This document shows positions 34,590 through 42,987 of a stretch of 64,000 nt of DNA, one piece after another (position 1 is the stretch's first letter; each line of letters begins with the position of its first letter). Source of the stretch: Amphritea atlantica (GTDB lineage Bacteria; Pseudomonadota; Gammaproteobacteria; Pseudomonadales; Balneatricaceae); assembly GCF_900111095.1 (NCBI RefSeq), contig NZ_FOGB01000012.1, forward strand, positions 62,799 through 126,798, written 5' to 3'. A program made the translations under genes and the position numbers. The notes beneath the pieces were generated by a model that saw only the letters and a program-made list of their open reading frames with translations, searched no databases and was not told where the DNA came from.

Positions 34590-35327
34590 TTACTCAGCAG
34601 CAGCGTCGTCTTCAACTTCAACGAATTCGCTCTTGTCACCAGCATTAACTTCCGCGCCTTCAGAGCATGCATCAGCAACCGCTTTAACGTAGATCTGAAT
34701 TGCACGCAGGGCATCGTCGTTACCCGGAATAACGTAGTCAACACCATCAGGGTTGCTGTTAGTATCAACGATACCAATGACAGGGATACCCAGCTTGTTA
34801 GCTTCATTGATAGCGATACGCTCGTGATCAACGTCAACCACAAACAGCGCGTCTGGCAGACCACCCATATCCTTAATACCACCGATAGACAGCTCCAGCT
34901 TTTCCATCTCACGCTGACGCATCAGCGCTTCTTTCTTGGTCAGCTGAGCGAAAGTACCATCCTGGCTCTGTGCTTCAAGATCACGGAAACGACGGATAGA
35001 CTGACGGATAGTCTTGTAGTTAGTCAGCATACCACCCAACCAGCGGTGGTTAACGTACGGCATATTCGCACGAATTGCTTCTTCTTTGATGGTCTTGCTG
35101 GCAGCACGCTTAGTACCAACGAACAGAATTTTGTTCTTGTTGCCAGCCATGCCTTTAACAACATCCAGCGCACCATTCAGTGCTGGCAGGGTGTGTTCCA
35201 GGTTGATGATATGAATCTTGTTACGGGCACCAAAAATGTATTTACCCATTTTCGGGTTCCAGTAACGGGTCTGGTGACCGAAGTGAACACCTGCTTTCAG
35301 CAGGTCACGCATTGTAACTTTTGCCAT
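34590..35327 (-). CDS. rpsB: 30S ribosomal protein S2
   Basis: The protein has 245 residues. Family signatures are [20 protein letters not shown] at the N-terminus and [19 protein letters not shown] with [19 protein letters not shown] in the C-terminal half. It binds the 30S head-body junction. A well-formed promoter lies about 150 bases upstream, leaving a long leader in which S2 autoregulation is common in gammaproteobacteria. Confidence 0.98.
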   Translation of the reverse strand: MAKVTMRDLLKAGVHFGHQTRYWNPKMGKYIFGARNKIHIINLEHTLPALNGALDVVKGMAGNKNKILFVGTKRAASKTIKEEAIRANMPYVNHRWLGGMLTNYKTIRQSIRRFRDLEAQSQDGTFAQLTKKEALMRQREMEKLELSIGGIKDMGGLPDALFVVDVDHERIAINEANKLGIPVIGIVDTNSNPDGVDYVIPGNDDALRAIQIYVKAVADACSEGAEVNAGDKSEFVEVEDDAAAE

Positions 35328-35479
35328 TATATTTTCCTAAGTATTAGGGTTAGACGTCCATGCACCCCACCCCCCAACCGCAAGCGGCACCCAAGGAGAT
35401 GTGTCGGTAACATGTGTGGATTTATGAAACCTGCGTTTGCAAACCCTGCGGATTCAGAAACTCAAATTTCGAGCGCGAT

Positions 35480-35508
35480 TTTATACCATAAACGCCCCCT
35501 GTTTTGAA
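35480..35508 (-). promoter_or_regulatory. rpsB sigma-70 promoter
   Basis: On the minus strand TTCAAA (35503-35508) and TATAAA (35480-35485) are separated by exactly 17 bases. The leader between this promoter and the rpsB start is about 145 bases and may hold the S2 feedback structure; I did not fold it. Confidence 0.7.
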
Positions 35509-35540
35509 GTATGAATTACAATCTATTTATTCGCAGTGTT

Positions 35541-35569
35541 TTGTTCTTGGTCGGTAAATTCGCTACAAT
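35541..35569 (+). promoter_or_regulatory. map sigma-70 promoter
   Basis: TTGTTC (35541-35546) and TACAAT (35564-35569) are 17 bases apart, about 50 bases upstream of the map start. It is back to back with the rpsB promoter. Confidence 0.65.
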
Positions 35570-35618
35570 CCACTGATATCTTCTTACGCCCCAAAGGCTT
35601 ACAAATTTAAGGGTTTAT

Positions 35619-36389
35619 ATGAGCATCACGATTAAAACGCCGGAAGAGATCGAAAAAATGCGCGTCGCAGGACGTCTGGCTGCAGAAGTCCTGGAAATGA
35701 TCGCCCCCTTTGTCAAGCCAGGCGTCACCACAGAAGAACTGAATACCATCTGCCATAACTATATGGTCAACGAGCAGCAGGTAATCCCGGCGCCACTCAA
35801 CTATCACGGGTTTCCCAAGTCGATCTGCACCTCGGTCAACCACGTTGTCTGTCACGGTATTCCAAATGACAAGCCACTCAAAAACGGGGACATTATCAAT
35901 ATCGATATTACCGTGATTAAAGATGGCTACCACGGCGACACCAGCCAGATGTTCTATGTCGGCAATGTCCCTCCCCATGCGCAACGGCTGTGCGAAATCA
36001 CTCAGGAATGCCTGTATAAAGGGATGGCCCTGGTCAAACCTGGCGCCCGCCTGGGCGATATAGGCCATGTGATCCAGCAATACGCTGAAGCCAATCACTA
36101 TTCAGTGGTACGGGAATACTGTGGCCACGGCATCGGCATCGGTTTCCACGAAGACCCACAAGTAGTGCATTATGGTAAGCCGGGGACCGGCGTCGAACTG
36201 CAAGAGGGGATGTGCTTTACCATTGAGCCGATGATCAATGCTGGCAAACGCCACGTTAAATTGCTAAAACGGGACGGCTGGACAGTCGAAACCGTCGACA
36301 AGCGCCTTTCGGCGCAATGGGAACATACAATCCTGGTCACCGCTGATGGTTATGAAACGCTAACCAGACGCAAGGATGAAACCATCTAA
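35619..36389 (+). CDS. map: methionine aminopeptidase type I
   Basis: The protein has 256 residues. The metal ligands are in the NGDIINIDITVIKDGYHGD stretch, CGHGIGIGFHEDP and MCFTIEPMIN. It removes the initiator methionine from new proteins. Divergence from rpsB and the following glnD are the standard gammaproteobacterial arrangement. Confidence 0.98.
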   Translation: MSITIKTPEEIEKMRVAGRLAAEVLEMIAPFVKPGVTTEELNTICHNYMVNEQQVIPAPLNYHGFPKSICTSVNHVVCHGIPNDKPLKNGDIINIDITVIKDGYHGDTSQMFYVGNVPPHAQRLCEITQECLYKGMALVKPGARLGDIGHVIQQYAEANHYSVVREYCGHGIGIGFHEDPQVVHYGKPGTGVELQEGMCFTIEPMINAGKRHVKLLKRDGWTVETVDKRLSAQWEHTILVTADGYETLTRRKDETI

Positions 36390-36412
36390 TCTACCGCTGC
36401 CGAGGGCAATCC

Positions 36413-39103
36413 ATGTCGCACAACGCTTTTGCTGCTGATGAAACGCTCTTTTCTGCCAGCGAGTTTAGCGCTGCCCTGGCGCAATCAAGCTCCCCCATAC
36501 CGGTATTTAAAGATGCATTGAAAGCAGCCCAGGAGAAGATGGACGCCCGCTTCCGGGAAGGCGAGGATATTCGCAAGCTGATCTATGGTCGCGCCTGGCT
36601 GATCGATCAGTTGCTACTGCAGGCCTGGCAACTGTTTGACTGGCCAGACGATAAACATATTTGCCTGATGGCCGTCGGAGGTTATGGCCGGGGCGAGCTG
36701 CACCCCCGCTCCGATGTCGATATTCTGATTTTGCTGGATAACATCAGTGACAGCGAAGTACAGGAGAGTATCAGCCGCTTTCTCACACTGCTATGGGATA
36801 TCAATCTCGACATTGGTTCCAGCGTCCGCACCCTTGACGAATGCTACAACGAAGCCCAAAGCGATATCACTATCGCAACCAATCTGATCGAATCGCGTCC
36901 ACTGGTCGGCAATGCCGATCTGCATATTCAGATGTACCTGCGGGTAACTTCAGAAGGCGCATGGACCGATAAAGAGTTCTTCCTCGCCAAGGTGAATGAA
37001 CAAAACAGCCGGCACGACAAAACCAACGATACCGAATACAACCTGGAACCCAACCTGAAAAACTCTCCCGGAGGATTACGGGATCTGCAGACTATTGGCT
37101 GGGTGGCGAAACGTCATTTTGGTGCGACCTATATCCGCGACCTGGTGGATCACGGTTTTCTCACCGAGCTGGAGCTGGACACTCTGAACAAGGGTGAGCT
37201 CTACCTCTGGACGGTACGCTACGCCCTGCATATGCTCTGCCAGCGCCGCGAAGACCGACTACTGTTCGATCATCAGCGCAGCCTCGCAGACCTGTTCGGC
37301 TATACCGATCAGAGCGGCGCACTGGCCGTTGAGCAGTTCATGAGCAAGTACTACCGGGTTGCCAAGGCGATGTCTGAGTTCAACGGCATGCTGCTGCAGT
37401 ATTTTGATGAGGTTATTCTGCGCCGTGAAGAGGAGCAGGTTATCGAACCACTGAATAACCGCTTCAACCTGCACAACGGTTTTATCCGGGTCGCCTATGA
37501 GTCAGTTTTTGAACACCACCCGTTCGCGATGCTGGAAATGTTTGTACTGCTGGCGCAAAACCCTGAGATCAAAGGGGTGAGGGCATCCACCATCCGTCTG
37601 ATCCGCAACAACCGGCACCGTATCGACGATGAGTTCCGTAACGATATTCGCAACACCTCCCTGTTTATGGAGCTGTTAAAGCAGGATAAAGGGGTCTCTA
37701 CCGAACTTAAGCGGATGAACCGGTTTGGTATTCTCGGTCTCTACCTGCCTGAATTTGGTGATATCGTCGGACAGATGCAACACGACCTGTTTCATATCTA
37801 CACGGTCGATGCCCACACCCTGAAAGTGATACAGAAGATACGCAAGTTCCGTCACAAGGATCAGCGGGAGAAATTCCCGATCGCCTACCGCATCATCAAT
37901 CAGTTGCCCAAGCTGGAGCTAATCTACATTGCCGGGCTTTACCACGACATTGCCAAAGGGCGTGGTGGCGACCACTCAGAGCTGGGCGCGGAAGACGCGA
38001 TAGCTTTCTGTCTGCGGCACCATCTGGGTAAATGGGATACCCATATGGTGCAATGGCTGGTGCGCAACCACCTGCTGATGTCGATGACTGCGCAGCGCAA
38101 AGATATCTCTGACCCGGATGTGATTCTGCACTTTGCCAAACAGGTACGGGATATCGCCCACCTGGATTATCTCTACATCCTGACGGTGGCCGATATCAAC
38201 GCCACCAACCACAGCCTCTGGAACAGCTGGCGGGCAACCCTGATGCGTCAGCTGTATACCGAAACCAAACGCGCACTCCGTCGGGGACTGGAAAACCCGG
38301 TTAATAAAGATGACCGGGTCGAACAGATTCAGAATGAAGCCCTGGCGATTATGCAGCGCAAAGGCTTCAACGAGCAGGAGGTCATCGAGTTCTGGAACCT
38401 CCTCGGCGACGATTACTTCCTGCGCGAACAGCCGCAGCATATTGCCTGGCAAACCCAGGGAATACTGGAGCACGGAGACTCTGATCTGCCACTGGTTATG
38501 ATCCGCAAAACATCCTACCGGGCTTTTGAAGGGGCCACTGAGATCTTTGTCTACATGCCTGACCTGCCAAGCCTGTTTGCCGCTGCCGCTTCAGCCCTGG
38601 ACCAGCTCAACCTGAACATTCAGGATGCGCGCATTATGGTGGCCGACAACAATCAGGCACTCAACACCTATACGGTGCTGGCTGAAGATAACCTGCCATT
38701 GCCGGATGACGAAGCGTTTCTGGAACAGATTCGCAATCACCTGGTGGAAGAGCTGGATGACCCCGACGACTTCCCGGCCATCATTCAGCGCCGCATTCCA
38801 CGTCAGATGAAACTGTTTGCCTATCCAACCCAGGTCAACATGAGCACCGACCCGGCCACTCAACTGACCACCCTGGAGATTATCACACCAGACCGGCCCG
38901 GACTGCTGGCCCGACTGGGGGGAATCTTTGTTGATTTTGGCATCTCGGTGCGCAAAGCCAAGATCGCCAGTATAGGCGAACGGGTAGAAGACTTTTTCTT
39001 TATCTCCGACGAGCAGGGACAGGCCATCAGTGACCCGGATCTCTGCATCAGGCTGCAAGAGGCGATCTGTCAGCAGCTGGATGAGTATAGTAAGTCAGCC
39101 TGA
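36413..39103 (+). CDS. glnD: bifunctional uridylyltransferase/uridylyl-removing enzyme GlnD
   Basis: The protein has 896 residues. The nucleotidyltransferase motif is GGYGRGELHPRSDVDILIL at about 89-107. The HD hydrolase motif is YHDIAKGRGGDHSELG near residue 515. Two C-terminal ACT domains bind glutamine (starting near ATEIFVYMPDLP and ITPDRPGLLARLGG). It adds UMP to PII when glutamine is low and removes it when high. It lies 23 bases after map. The dap genes that often follow are absent; a DUF1244 gene follows instead. Confidence 0.97.
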   Translation: MSHNAFAADETLFSASEFSAALAQSSSPIPVFKDALKAAQEKMDARFREGEDIRKLIYGRAWLIDQLLLQAWQLFDWPDDKHICLMAVGGYGRGELHPRSDVDILILLDNISDSEVQESISRFLTLLWDINLDIGSSVRTLDECYNEAQSDITIATNLIESRPLVGNADLHIQMYLRVTSEGAWTDKEFFLAKVNEQNSRHDKTNDTEYNLEPNLKNSPGGLRDLQTIGWVAKRHFGATYIRDLVDHGFLTELELDTLNKGELYLWTVRYALHMLCQRREDRLLFDHQRSLADLFGYTDQSGALAVEQFMSKYYRVAKAMSEFNGMLLQYFDEVILRREEEQVIEPLNNRFNLHNGFIRVAYESVFEHHPFAMLEMFVLLAQNPEIKGVRASTIRLIRNNRHRIDDEFRNDIRNTSLFMELLKQDKGVSTELKRMNRFGILGLYLPEFGDIVGQMQHDLFHIYTVDAHTLKVIQKIRKFRHKDQREKFPIAYRIINQLPKLELIYIAGLYHDIAKGRGGDHSELGAEDAIAFCLRHHLGKWDTHMVQWLVRNHLLMSMTAQRKDISDPDVILHFAKQVRDIAHLDYLYILTVADINATNHSLWNSWRATLMRQLYTETKRALRRGLENPVNKDDRVEQIQNEALAIMQRKGFNEQEVIEFWNLLGDDYFLREQPQHIAWQTQGILEHGDSDLPLVMIRKTSYRAFEGATEIFVYMPDLPSLFAAAASALDQLNLNIQDARIMVADNNQALNTYTVLAEDNLPLPDDEAFLEQIRNHLVEELDDPDDFPAIIQRRIPRQMKLFAYPTQVNMSTDPATQLTTLEIITPDRPGLLARLGGIFVDFGISVRKAKIASIGERVEDFFFISDEQGQAISDPDLCIRLQEAICQQLDEYSKSA

Positions 39104-39135
39104 CGCTGACGCATTAATCTGACAGGTGAATATTC

Positions 39136-39432
39136 ATGGACAAACAGACACAAACCGAATTAGAAGCGGCAGCTTTTCGCCGCCTGGTACAACATCTGGA
39201 TCAACGCAAAGATGTACAGAATATCGATCTGATGATTCTGGCAGGCTTCTGCCGCAACTGCCTGTCCAAGTGGTACAAAGCCGCCGCCGACGAACGGGGG
39301 GTAGAACTGAGTTACGAAGCAGCCTGCGAGCAGGTCTACGGCATGCCATACTCCGAGTGGAAAGAGAAACATCAGAAGAAGGCAACCCCTGAACAACTGG
39401 CGGCCTACGAAGCGACTCAGAAGCCGGGATAA
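39136..39432 (+). CDS. DUF1244 family protein
   Basis: The protein has 98 residues, soluble and of unknown function. It matches the DUF1244 family by FRRLVQHLDQRKDVQNIDLM and by the conserved cysteine pair region GFCRNCLSKWY, with YGMPYSEWK near the C-terminus. The ATG has AGGTGA about nine bases upstream. It is 32 bases after glnD, probably cotranscribed, and ends before a strong bidirectional terminator. The two close cysteines could bind a metal; that is a guess. Confidence 0.85.
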   Translation: MDKQTQTELEAAAFRRLVQHLDQRKDVQNIDLMILAGFCRNCLSKWYKAAADERGVELSYEAACEQVYGMPYSEWKEKHQKKATPEQLAAYEATQKPG

Positions 39433-39470
39433 CACCTCATATGCCAGGTTTTACCAGAGCAACGCTCATA

Positions 39471-39503
39471 AAAAAGCCGGTCTGATTTGACCGGCTTTTT
39501 TTT
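39471..39503. terminator. bidirectional intrinsic terminator
   Basis: A perfect 12-base-pair stem, AAAAAGCCGGTC (39471-39482) with GACCGGCTTTTT (39489-39500) and a 6-base loop, has a T run on both strands. It serves the glnD-DUF1244 transcript and the opposite flgO-flgP transcript. Confidence 0.9.
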
Positions 39504-39531
39504 ATACCCAAACGACCCTCACACCCCGCAA

Positions 39532-40029
39532 CTATTGACTGGCCTGCCAGGCACGCTGCACCTGATTCAGATCGATCTCCAGAATCGTGGCGTAAACATC
39601 GGTCTGCACCGGATAACTTTTCACCACCCGTGCGCCGCGGACAATGCCGGCTACCGCCCCCTGAAACTGGTTGTTCTGTAAGACCATATCCTTCACCGAT
39701 GTAGTCCCGGCCAGATACTGCCCATGCACCAGCGCCGTCAGCTCACGATAGGCATCCAGCTTTGAGGCTTTCATCGCCATCAGCACCTTATGCTGCTGGG
39801 TTTGCCCCTCCTGCAGACTGATGGGAGCATAACCCGTCACCTGAACCCAGTTGGGTTCTATCGGCGTATCATCCACCCTGGGCGGCAGATCCGGCAGCGC
39901 CGAAACAATATCTTTTGTGGACTCAACAAAGGTTTCGCAGCCCGCCAGAGAGATCACCAGCAACATTGCCAGCATCGCCTGTATCAGGCTTTTCAGCCCC
40001 TTTCTGAAGCGCCAGAAGCCCGCATTCAT
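39532..40029 (-). CDS. flgP: FlgP/LPP20-family outer membrane lipoprotein
   Basis: The protein has 165 residues. The lipobox LAGC lies about residue 30 after a signal with an extended N-region, and the C-terminal part has the LPP20 core (VTGYAPISLQ, KASKLDAYRELTALVHGQYL, GAVAGIVRGARVV). In Vibrio, FlgP forms the outer part of the basal H ring with FlgO and FlgT and is needed for motility. It overlaps flgO by 4 bases. A shorter start at a downstream ATG would shorten the N-region. Confidence 0.88.
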   Translation of the reverse strand: MNAGFWRFRKGLKSLIQAMLAMLLVISLAGCETFVESTKDIVSALPDLPPRVDDTPIEPNWVQVTGYAPISLQEGQTQQHKVLMAMKASKLDAYRELTALVHGQYLAGTTSVKDMVLQNNQFQGAVAGIVRGARVVKSYPVQTDVYATILEIDLNQVQRAWQASQ

Positions 40030-40733
40030 TGTTTACTCTCCGAAGCCGGTTGACGTGTACCATTCTCAATAATCATACCATCATCCATCGCTTTGATCGG
40101 GTCATAGCCCGGCAGGGCACCTTCCAGGCGTACAGAGGGAATATTAGTCTGGGCCGACGCCATAATCTGACGACTGGTGGTGTCCAGCACCCGGGCATTG
40201 ATAATGATGCCATCCGGGTGCTGACTGTAGGTACCGGTCAGCACAAAATGGATTCTGAAACGGTTACGAATACCCGACAGGTTCTCTGTAGAGAGTGGAT
40301 CTTTTACAGTCGTATTCAGGCTAACTGCTCGAAAATCGACCAGATTATAGCCATGCTGCTGTAACTGAAAAATAAAGTTCTCACTCAGACGTTCACCGGT
40401 CGGCGTTCCTGAGGCTTTGTTACCCAGTTGCACAAAGGGAAGAATTGCAATCGGCAGCCGCTTAATACGATTCTCAGCCAGACCAACATTCAACTGCACC
40501 GCCATCTGCGCCACCGCTTCGCTTAGCGGATCAGCGCCCGAAGGCTGATCTCCCACCACCTGAACTTCATGTTTGGCTAACTCACGCTGCGCTTCAAGAT
40601 TCGCCGCTTCCGCTGCGCGCATCTGCTCCAGCGCCTGCGGATCTACACTCTGCACCGCCACAGGGACCGGCTCATTCAGCGCACAGCCGGCCAGCAAAAC
40701 AGACCAAAGCAGTAAAGAATATCTCATCGACAC
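40026..40733 (-). CDS. flgO: FlgO-family outer membrane lipoprotein
   Basis: The protein has 235 residues. A lipoprotein signal ends in LAGC near residue 17; the FlgO domain occupies about 70-220 (RLPIAILPFVQLGNKASGTPTGERLSE in split form, then HFVLTGTYSQHPDGIIINARVLD). FlgO works with FlgP and FlgT at the outer ring of sodium-type polar flagella. It is the first gene of a two-gene operon and has a good sigma-28 type promoter upstream. Confidence 0.88.
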   Translation of the reverse strand: MSMRYSLLLWSVLLAGCALNEPVPVAVQSVDPQALEQMRAAEAANLEAQRELAKHEVQVVGDQPSGADPLSEAVAQMAVQLNVGLAENRIKRLPIAILPFVQLGNKASGTPTGERLSENFIFQLQQHGYNLVDFRAVSLNTTVKDPLSTENLSGIRNRFRIHFVLTGTYSQHPDGIIINARVLDTTSRQIMASAQTNIPSVRLEGALPGYDPIKAMDDGMIIENGTRQPASESKQ

Positions 40734-40835
40734 CCGACACCCAGAATTGAATATCCGTTTAAACTAACATAAATCAGGCACTTAAACAGTCCCTGCCGTA
40801 TTGCAACAGATCAATAATTTGCATACCTTAGTGTA

Positions 40836-40862
40836 TTATCGGTCAGCCAGAAAGTATGTTTA
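40836..40862 (-). promoter_or_regulatory. sigma-28 (FliA) type promoter of flgO-flgP
   Basis: On the minus strand TAAA (40859-40862), 15 bases, then ACCGATAA (40836-40843). The FliA consensus is TAAA-N15-GCCGATAA, so seven of eight -10 bases match with exact spacing. The -35 box overlaps the flgT start codon region on the other strand. Confidence 0.6.
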
Positions 40863-42076
40863 GCCCTATGATTCGTATCGCCGCAGCACTCTTGTTCAGC
40901 CTTCTCAGCCTGTCACTGCATGCCGTTACGATGGAAGCAGAGGGACGCGCACTGATATTCGACAAGGATATTGATTCTGCCCGCCAGGCCGCCATCAAGA
41001 ATGCCACCCAGCAAGCCTCTCTGCAGGCCAGCGCCATTGTCAGCAGCACCCAGAGCATCGATCAGGGAGTATTGAGCATCGACAATATGCAGGTCAGCAC
41101 GCTGGGGATGGTCAGCAATATCGAAATTATTGATGAGAAAATCCAGGGGCGGATGCTCTGGGTCAAAGTCCGCGCCGATATCGATTTCGAAGAGGGTTGC
41201 GCCGCAGGCGTCTCCGGACACGGCTACCAGAAATCGGTGGCGGTAACCGCCTTTCCCCTGCTCTATCCACAACAGGCCAGTCTTGGTGCGCTCAGCAATA
41301 TGCCGACAGAACTCAGCAGTCTGCTCAGCAATCAGATCAACCAGACCAGCAACCTGAGGGCACTCAACGCCGGTATGCTCAACGTACTTGAAGCACCAGC
41401 CACCGCCCCCACCCGCCAGCTCAGCGCCGGTGCCCTGACCACCGTACTGGACTACACCCGCCAACTGGACGTCCAATATATCGTCTCCGGCGTCATTCGT
41501 GATATCAGCCTCTACGATTCCTCTGTCATTGATCCACAGCGCAATATTCTGGTAGACCTCTATAACCGACTCGATTACCGCAGCAAACGCCACCTGCGCA
41601 CTCTGGTACTGGACCTGTATATCCACGATGGTTTTTCCGGCGCCCTGCTCTTCAGCAAACAATACGCCACCGCCGGACGCTGGAATCTCGAACCCGAAGC
41701 CCGCCCAGGTTTTGCCAGCGCTGAGTTCTGGCGTCAGGATTATGGCAAGCAAACCCGTGAACTGCTGAATCAGGTCGCTGCCGACCTCAATGATGAACTG
41801 CGCTGCATGCCTTTCTCTGCACGCATCACCAAAAGCGAAGATAACCTACTCTGGTTCAATGCCGGAGCCCTGGCGGGTATAAAGGTGGGCGATAAACTCA
41901 CGGTGTACCGCAAATCAAACTTCTATACTGACGATATGCGCAGCCATATACAGCTTATCAACACCCGCAAAACCATGACCGTCACCGAAGTACAACCGAT
42001 GTTCGCCATCGGCCGACTGGCGGAAGATGGTGCAATCTACAATATACAGCCGGATGATGTCGTGATTTCCTGGTAA
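40856..42076 (+). CDS. flgT: flagellar H-ring protein FlgT
   Basis: The protein has 406 residues. A Sec signal peptide ends near SLHAVT. The N-terminal domain (MEAEGRALIFDKDIDSAR, AIKNATQQASLQASA) matches FlgT, the middle domain resembles TolB-N, and the C-terminal domain has VGDKLTVYRKS. In Vibrio it assembles the H ring and helps place the stator partners MotX/MotY. A second ATG at 40868 (MIRIAAALL) may be the true start, avoiding overlap with the opposite promoter. The stop codon forms the first arm of a hairpin in the array that follows. Confidence 0.9.
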   Translation: MFSPMIRIAAALLFSLLSLSLHAVTMEAEGRALIFDKDIDSARQAAIKNATQQASLQASAIVSSTQSIDQGVLSIDNMQVSTLGMVSNIEIIDEKIQGRMLWVKVRADIDFEEGCAAGVSGHGYQKSVAVTAFPLLYPQQASLGALSNMPTELSSLLSNQINQTSNLRALNAGMLNVLEAPATAPTRQLSAGALTTVLDYTRQLDVQYIVSGVIRDISLYDSSVIDPQRNILVDLYNRLDYRSKRHLRTLVLDLYIHDGFSGALLFSKQYATAGRWNLEPEARPGFASAEFWRQDYGKQTRELLNQVAADLNDELRCMPFSARITKSEDNLLWFNAGALAGIKVGDKLTVYRKSNFYTDDMRSHIQLINTRKTMTVTEVQPMFAIGRLAEDGAIYNIQPDDVVISW

Positions 42077-42183
42077 GCGCGAAGCGCTTAACAGGCAGAC
42101 CGCCGCGAAGCGGCTAGCTAGACGCGACTGCGTCGCTTGCTAGGAGCTAGACGAAAAACTTCGTTTTTCTTGCTAGAAAAAGC
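42074..42183 (+). repeat. modular triloop hairpin array A, directly after flgT
   Basis: A chain of four perfect hairpins. TAAGCGC-GAA-GCGCTTA includes the flgT stop. GCCGC-GAA-GCGGC is at 42102-42114, GCGAC-TGC-GTCGC at 42124-42136 and GAAAAAC-TTC-GTTTTTC at 42153-42169. The last two are each preceded by CTAGAC and followed by TTGCTAG, and the array ends TTGCTAGAAAAAGC (42170-42183). Stems differ in sequence but are self-complementary, while linkers are constant. The same architecture recurs at 42883-42987 and 63554-63607. Confidence 0.9.
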
Positions 42184-42355
42184 AAAGAAGAGATAACTTT
42201 ATTGCTCGCTCTGTTAGAACTGCTTTGAGCTATAAAGTCAGTGGATCATTGCAATAACTTGAATCAGAAACTGAACTGAGTCAAATTGCCCGCTACAATA
42301 ATGTCAAATCCTTCTCAAAGGATTGTCCAGAGAGCTGCTTAGGAAAATTTATGAC

Positions 42356-42766
42356 ATGGAATTTGTTTTTTTATTTGCTTACCTGTCGTTGTACTGGGCT
42401 ATTAGAATTAATCAGGCATTAACCCCAGAAGATTTAATGTTACATGATGAACGACTTGGCCATTTAGTTATTATGCTTCTAATTGCCATGCCTGTTGTGA
42501 TTCTCAGAGTGATAGTAGGAAACAGGTACTACAGGAAGAAATTTCATGGCCTTTACCCTTCTATAAACGTCAAGAATCTTATGCAGCATGACATCTCATA
42601 CTCTGCTCTCTGTACGATAGTTGTCGGTATCATTTATGTCTCTGAACGGGATTATTTTGATGCTGGTTTTCGTGAGTTTGGAGTGTCAATGTTTATATAT
42701 TGGTTTGCATCTATGCTGCTTGGCTTTCTTCGATGGCTTCCTGCCACCAAGAATGGCTTTAGGTAA
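42356..42766 (+). CDS. unrecognised small membrane protein
   Basis: The product has 136 residues from ATG 42356, which has AGGA about eleven bases upstream; a TTG at 42323 would add 11 residues but has no usable ribosome site. Four hydrophobic segments are visible: FVFLFAYLSLYWAI, LVIMLLIAMPVVILRVIV, ALCTIVVGIIYV and MFIYWFASMLLGFL. I recognise no family. The gene is clearly AT-richer than flgT and yiaD on either side and is framed by inverted copies of the hairpin array, so it may be a recently inserted cassette. A weak terminator follows. Confidence 0.6.
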   Translation: MEFVFLFAYLSLYWAIRINQALTPEDLMLHDERLGHLVIMLLIAMPVVILRVIVGNRYYRKKFHGLYPSINVKNLMQHDISYSALCTIVVGIIYVSERDYFDAGFREFGVSMFIYWFASMLLGFLRWLPATKNGFR

Positions 42767-42855
42767 CAAATGGCAGTTGTATAAAGTTATCAAAAGCATC
42801 TTCTTAATGTCGTTAGTTAACCCTATGAATCCTCATTGAAAACTTGACACAAAAA

Positions 42856-42880
42856 AACCGCCAAATGACGGTTCTTTTTT
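42856..42880 (+). terminator. weak intrinsic terminator after the orphan membrane gene
   Basis: A short stem, AACCG (42856-42860) with CGGTT (42869-42873), has an 8-base loop and is followed by CTTTTTT. It stands just before hairpin array B. Confidence 0.5.
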
Positions 42881-42882
42881 AT

Positions 42883-42987
42883 GCTTTTTCTAGCAAGGAA
42901 ACGAAGTTTCCGTCTAGCGAGTGACGAAGTCACGTTCTAGCGAGCCGCGAAGCGGCGGTCTTGAAATAATTGCTCCGCAATTATTTC
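42883..42987 (-). repeat. modular triloop hairpin array B, directly after yiaD
   Basis: Read on the minus strand from the yiaD stop: GAAATAATTGC-GGA-GCAATTATTTC (42963-42987, including the yiaD TAA), GCCGC-TTC-GCGGC (42944-42956), GTGAC-TTC-GTCAC (42921-42933), GGAAAC-TTC-GTTTCC (42897-42911). The last ends in TTGCTAGAAAAAGC (42883-42896). Linkers are TCGCTAGAAC and TCGCTAGAC. It is the same architecture as array A but in inverted orientation, so the two end boxes face each other across the orphan membrane gene. Confidence 0.9.

Noticed and set aside
40776..40790. Possible sigma-54 promoter for flgT (AGGCAC with AGT)
   Set aside because: The -24 half fits but the -12 element reads GT instead of GC, so it is too weak to list.
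42077..42183. Hairpin array A as a set of ordinary terminators
   Set aside because: Only one of the hairpins has a neighbouring T tract and it belongs to the stem itself; the repeated CTAG linkers and copies at other sites call for another explanation.
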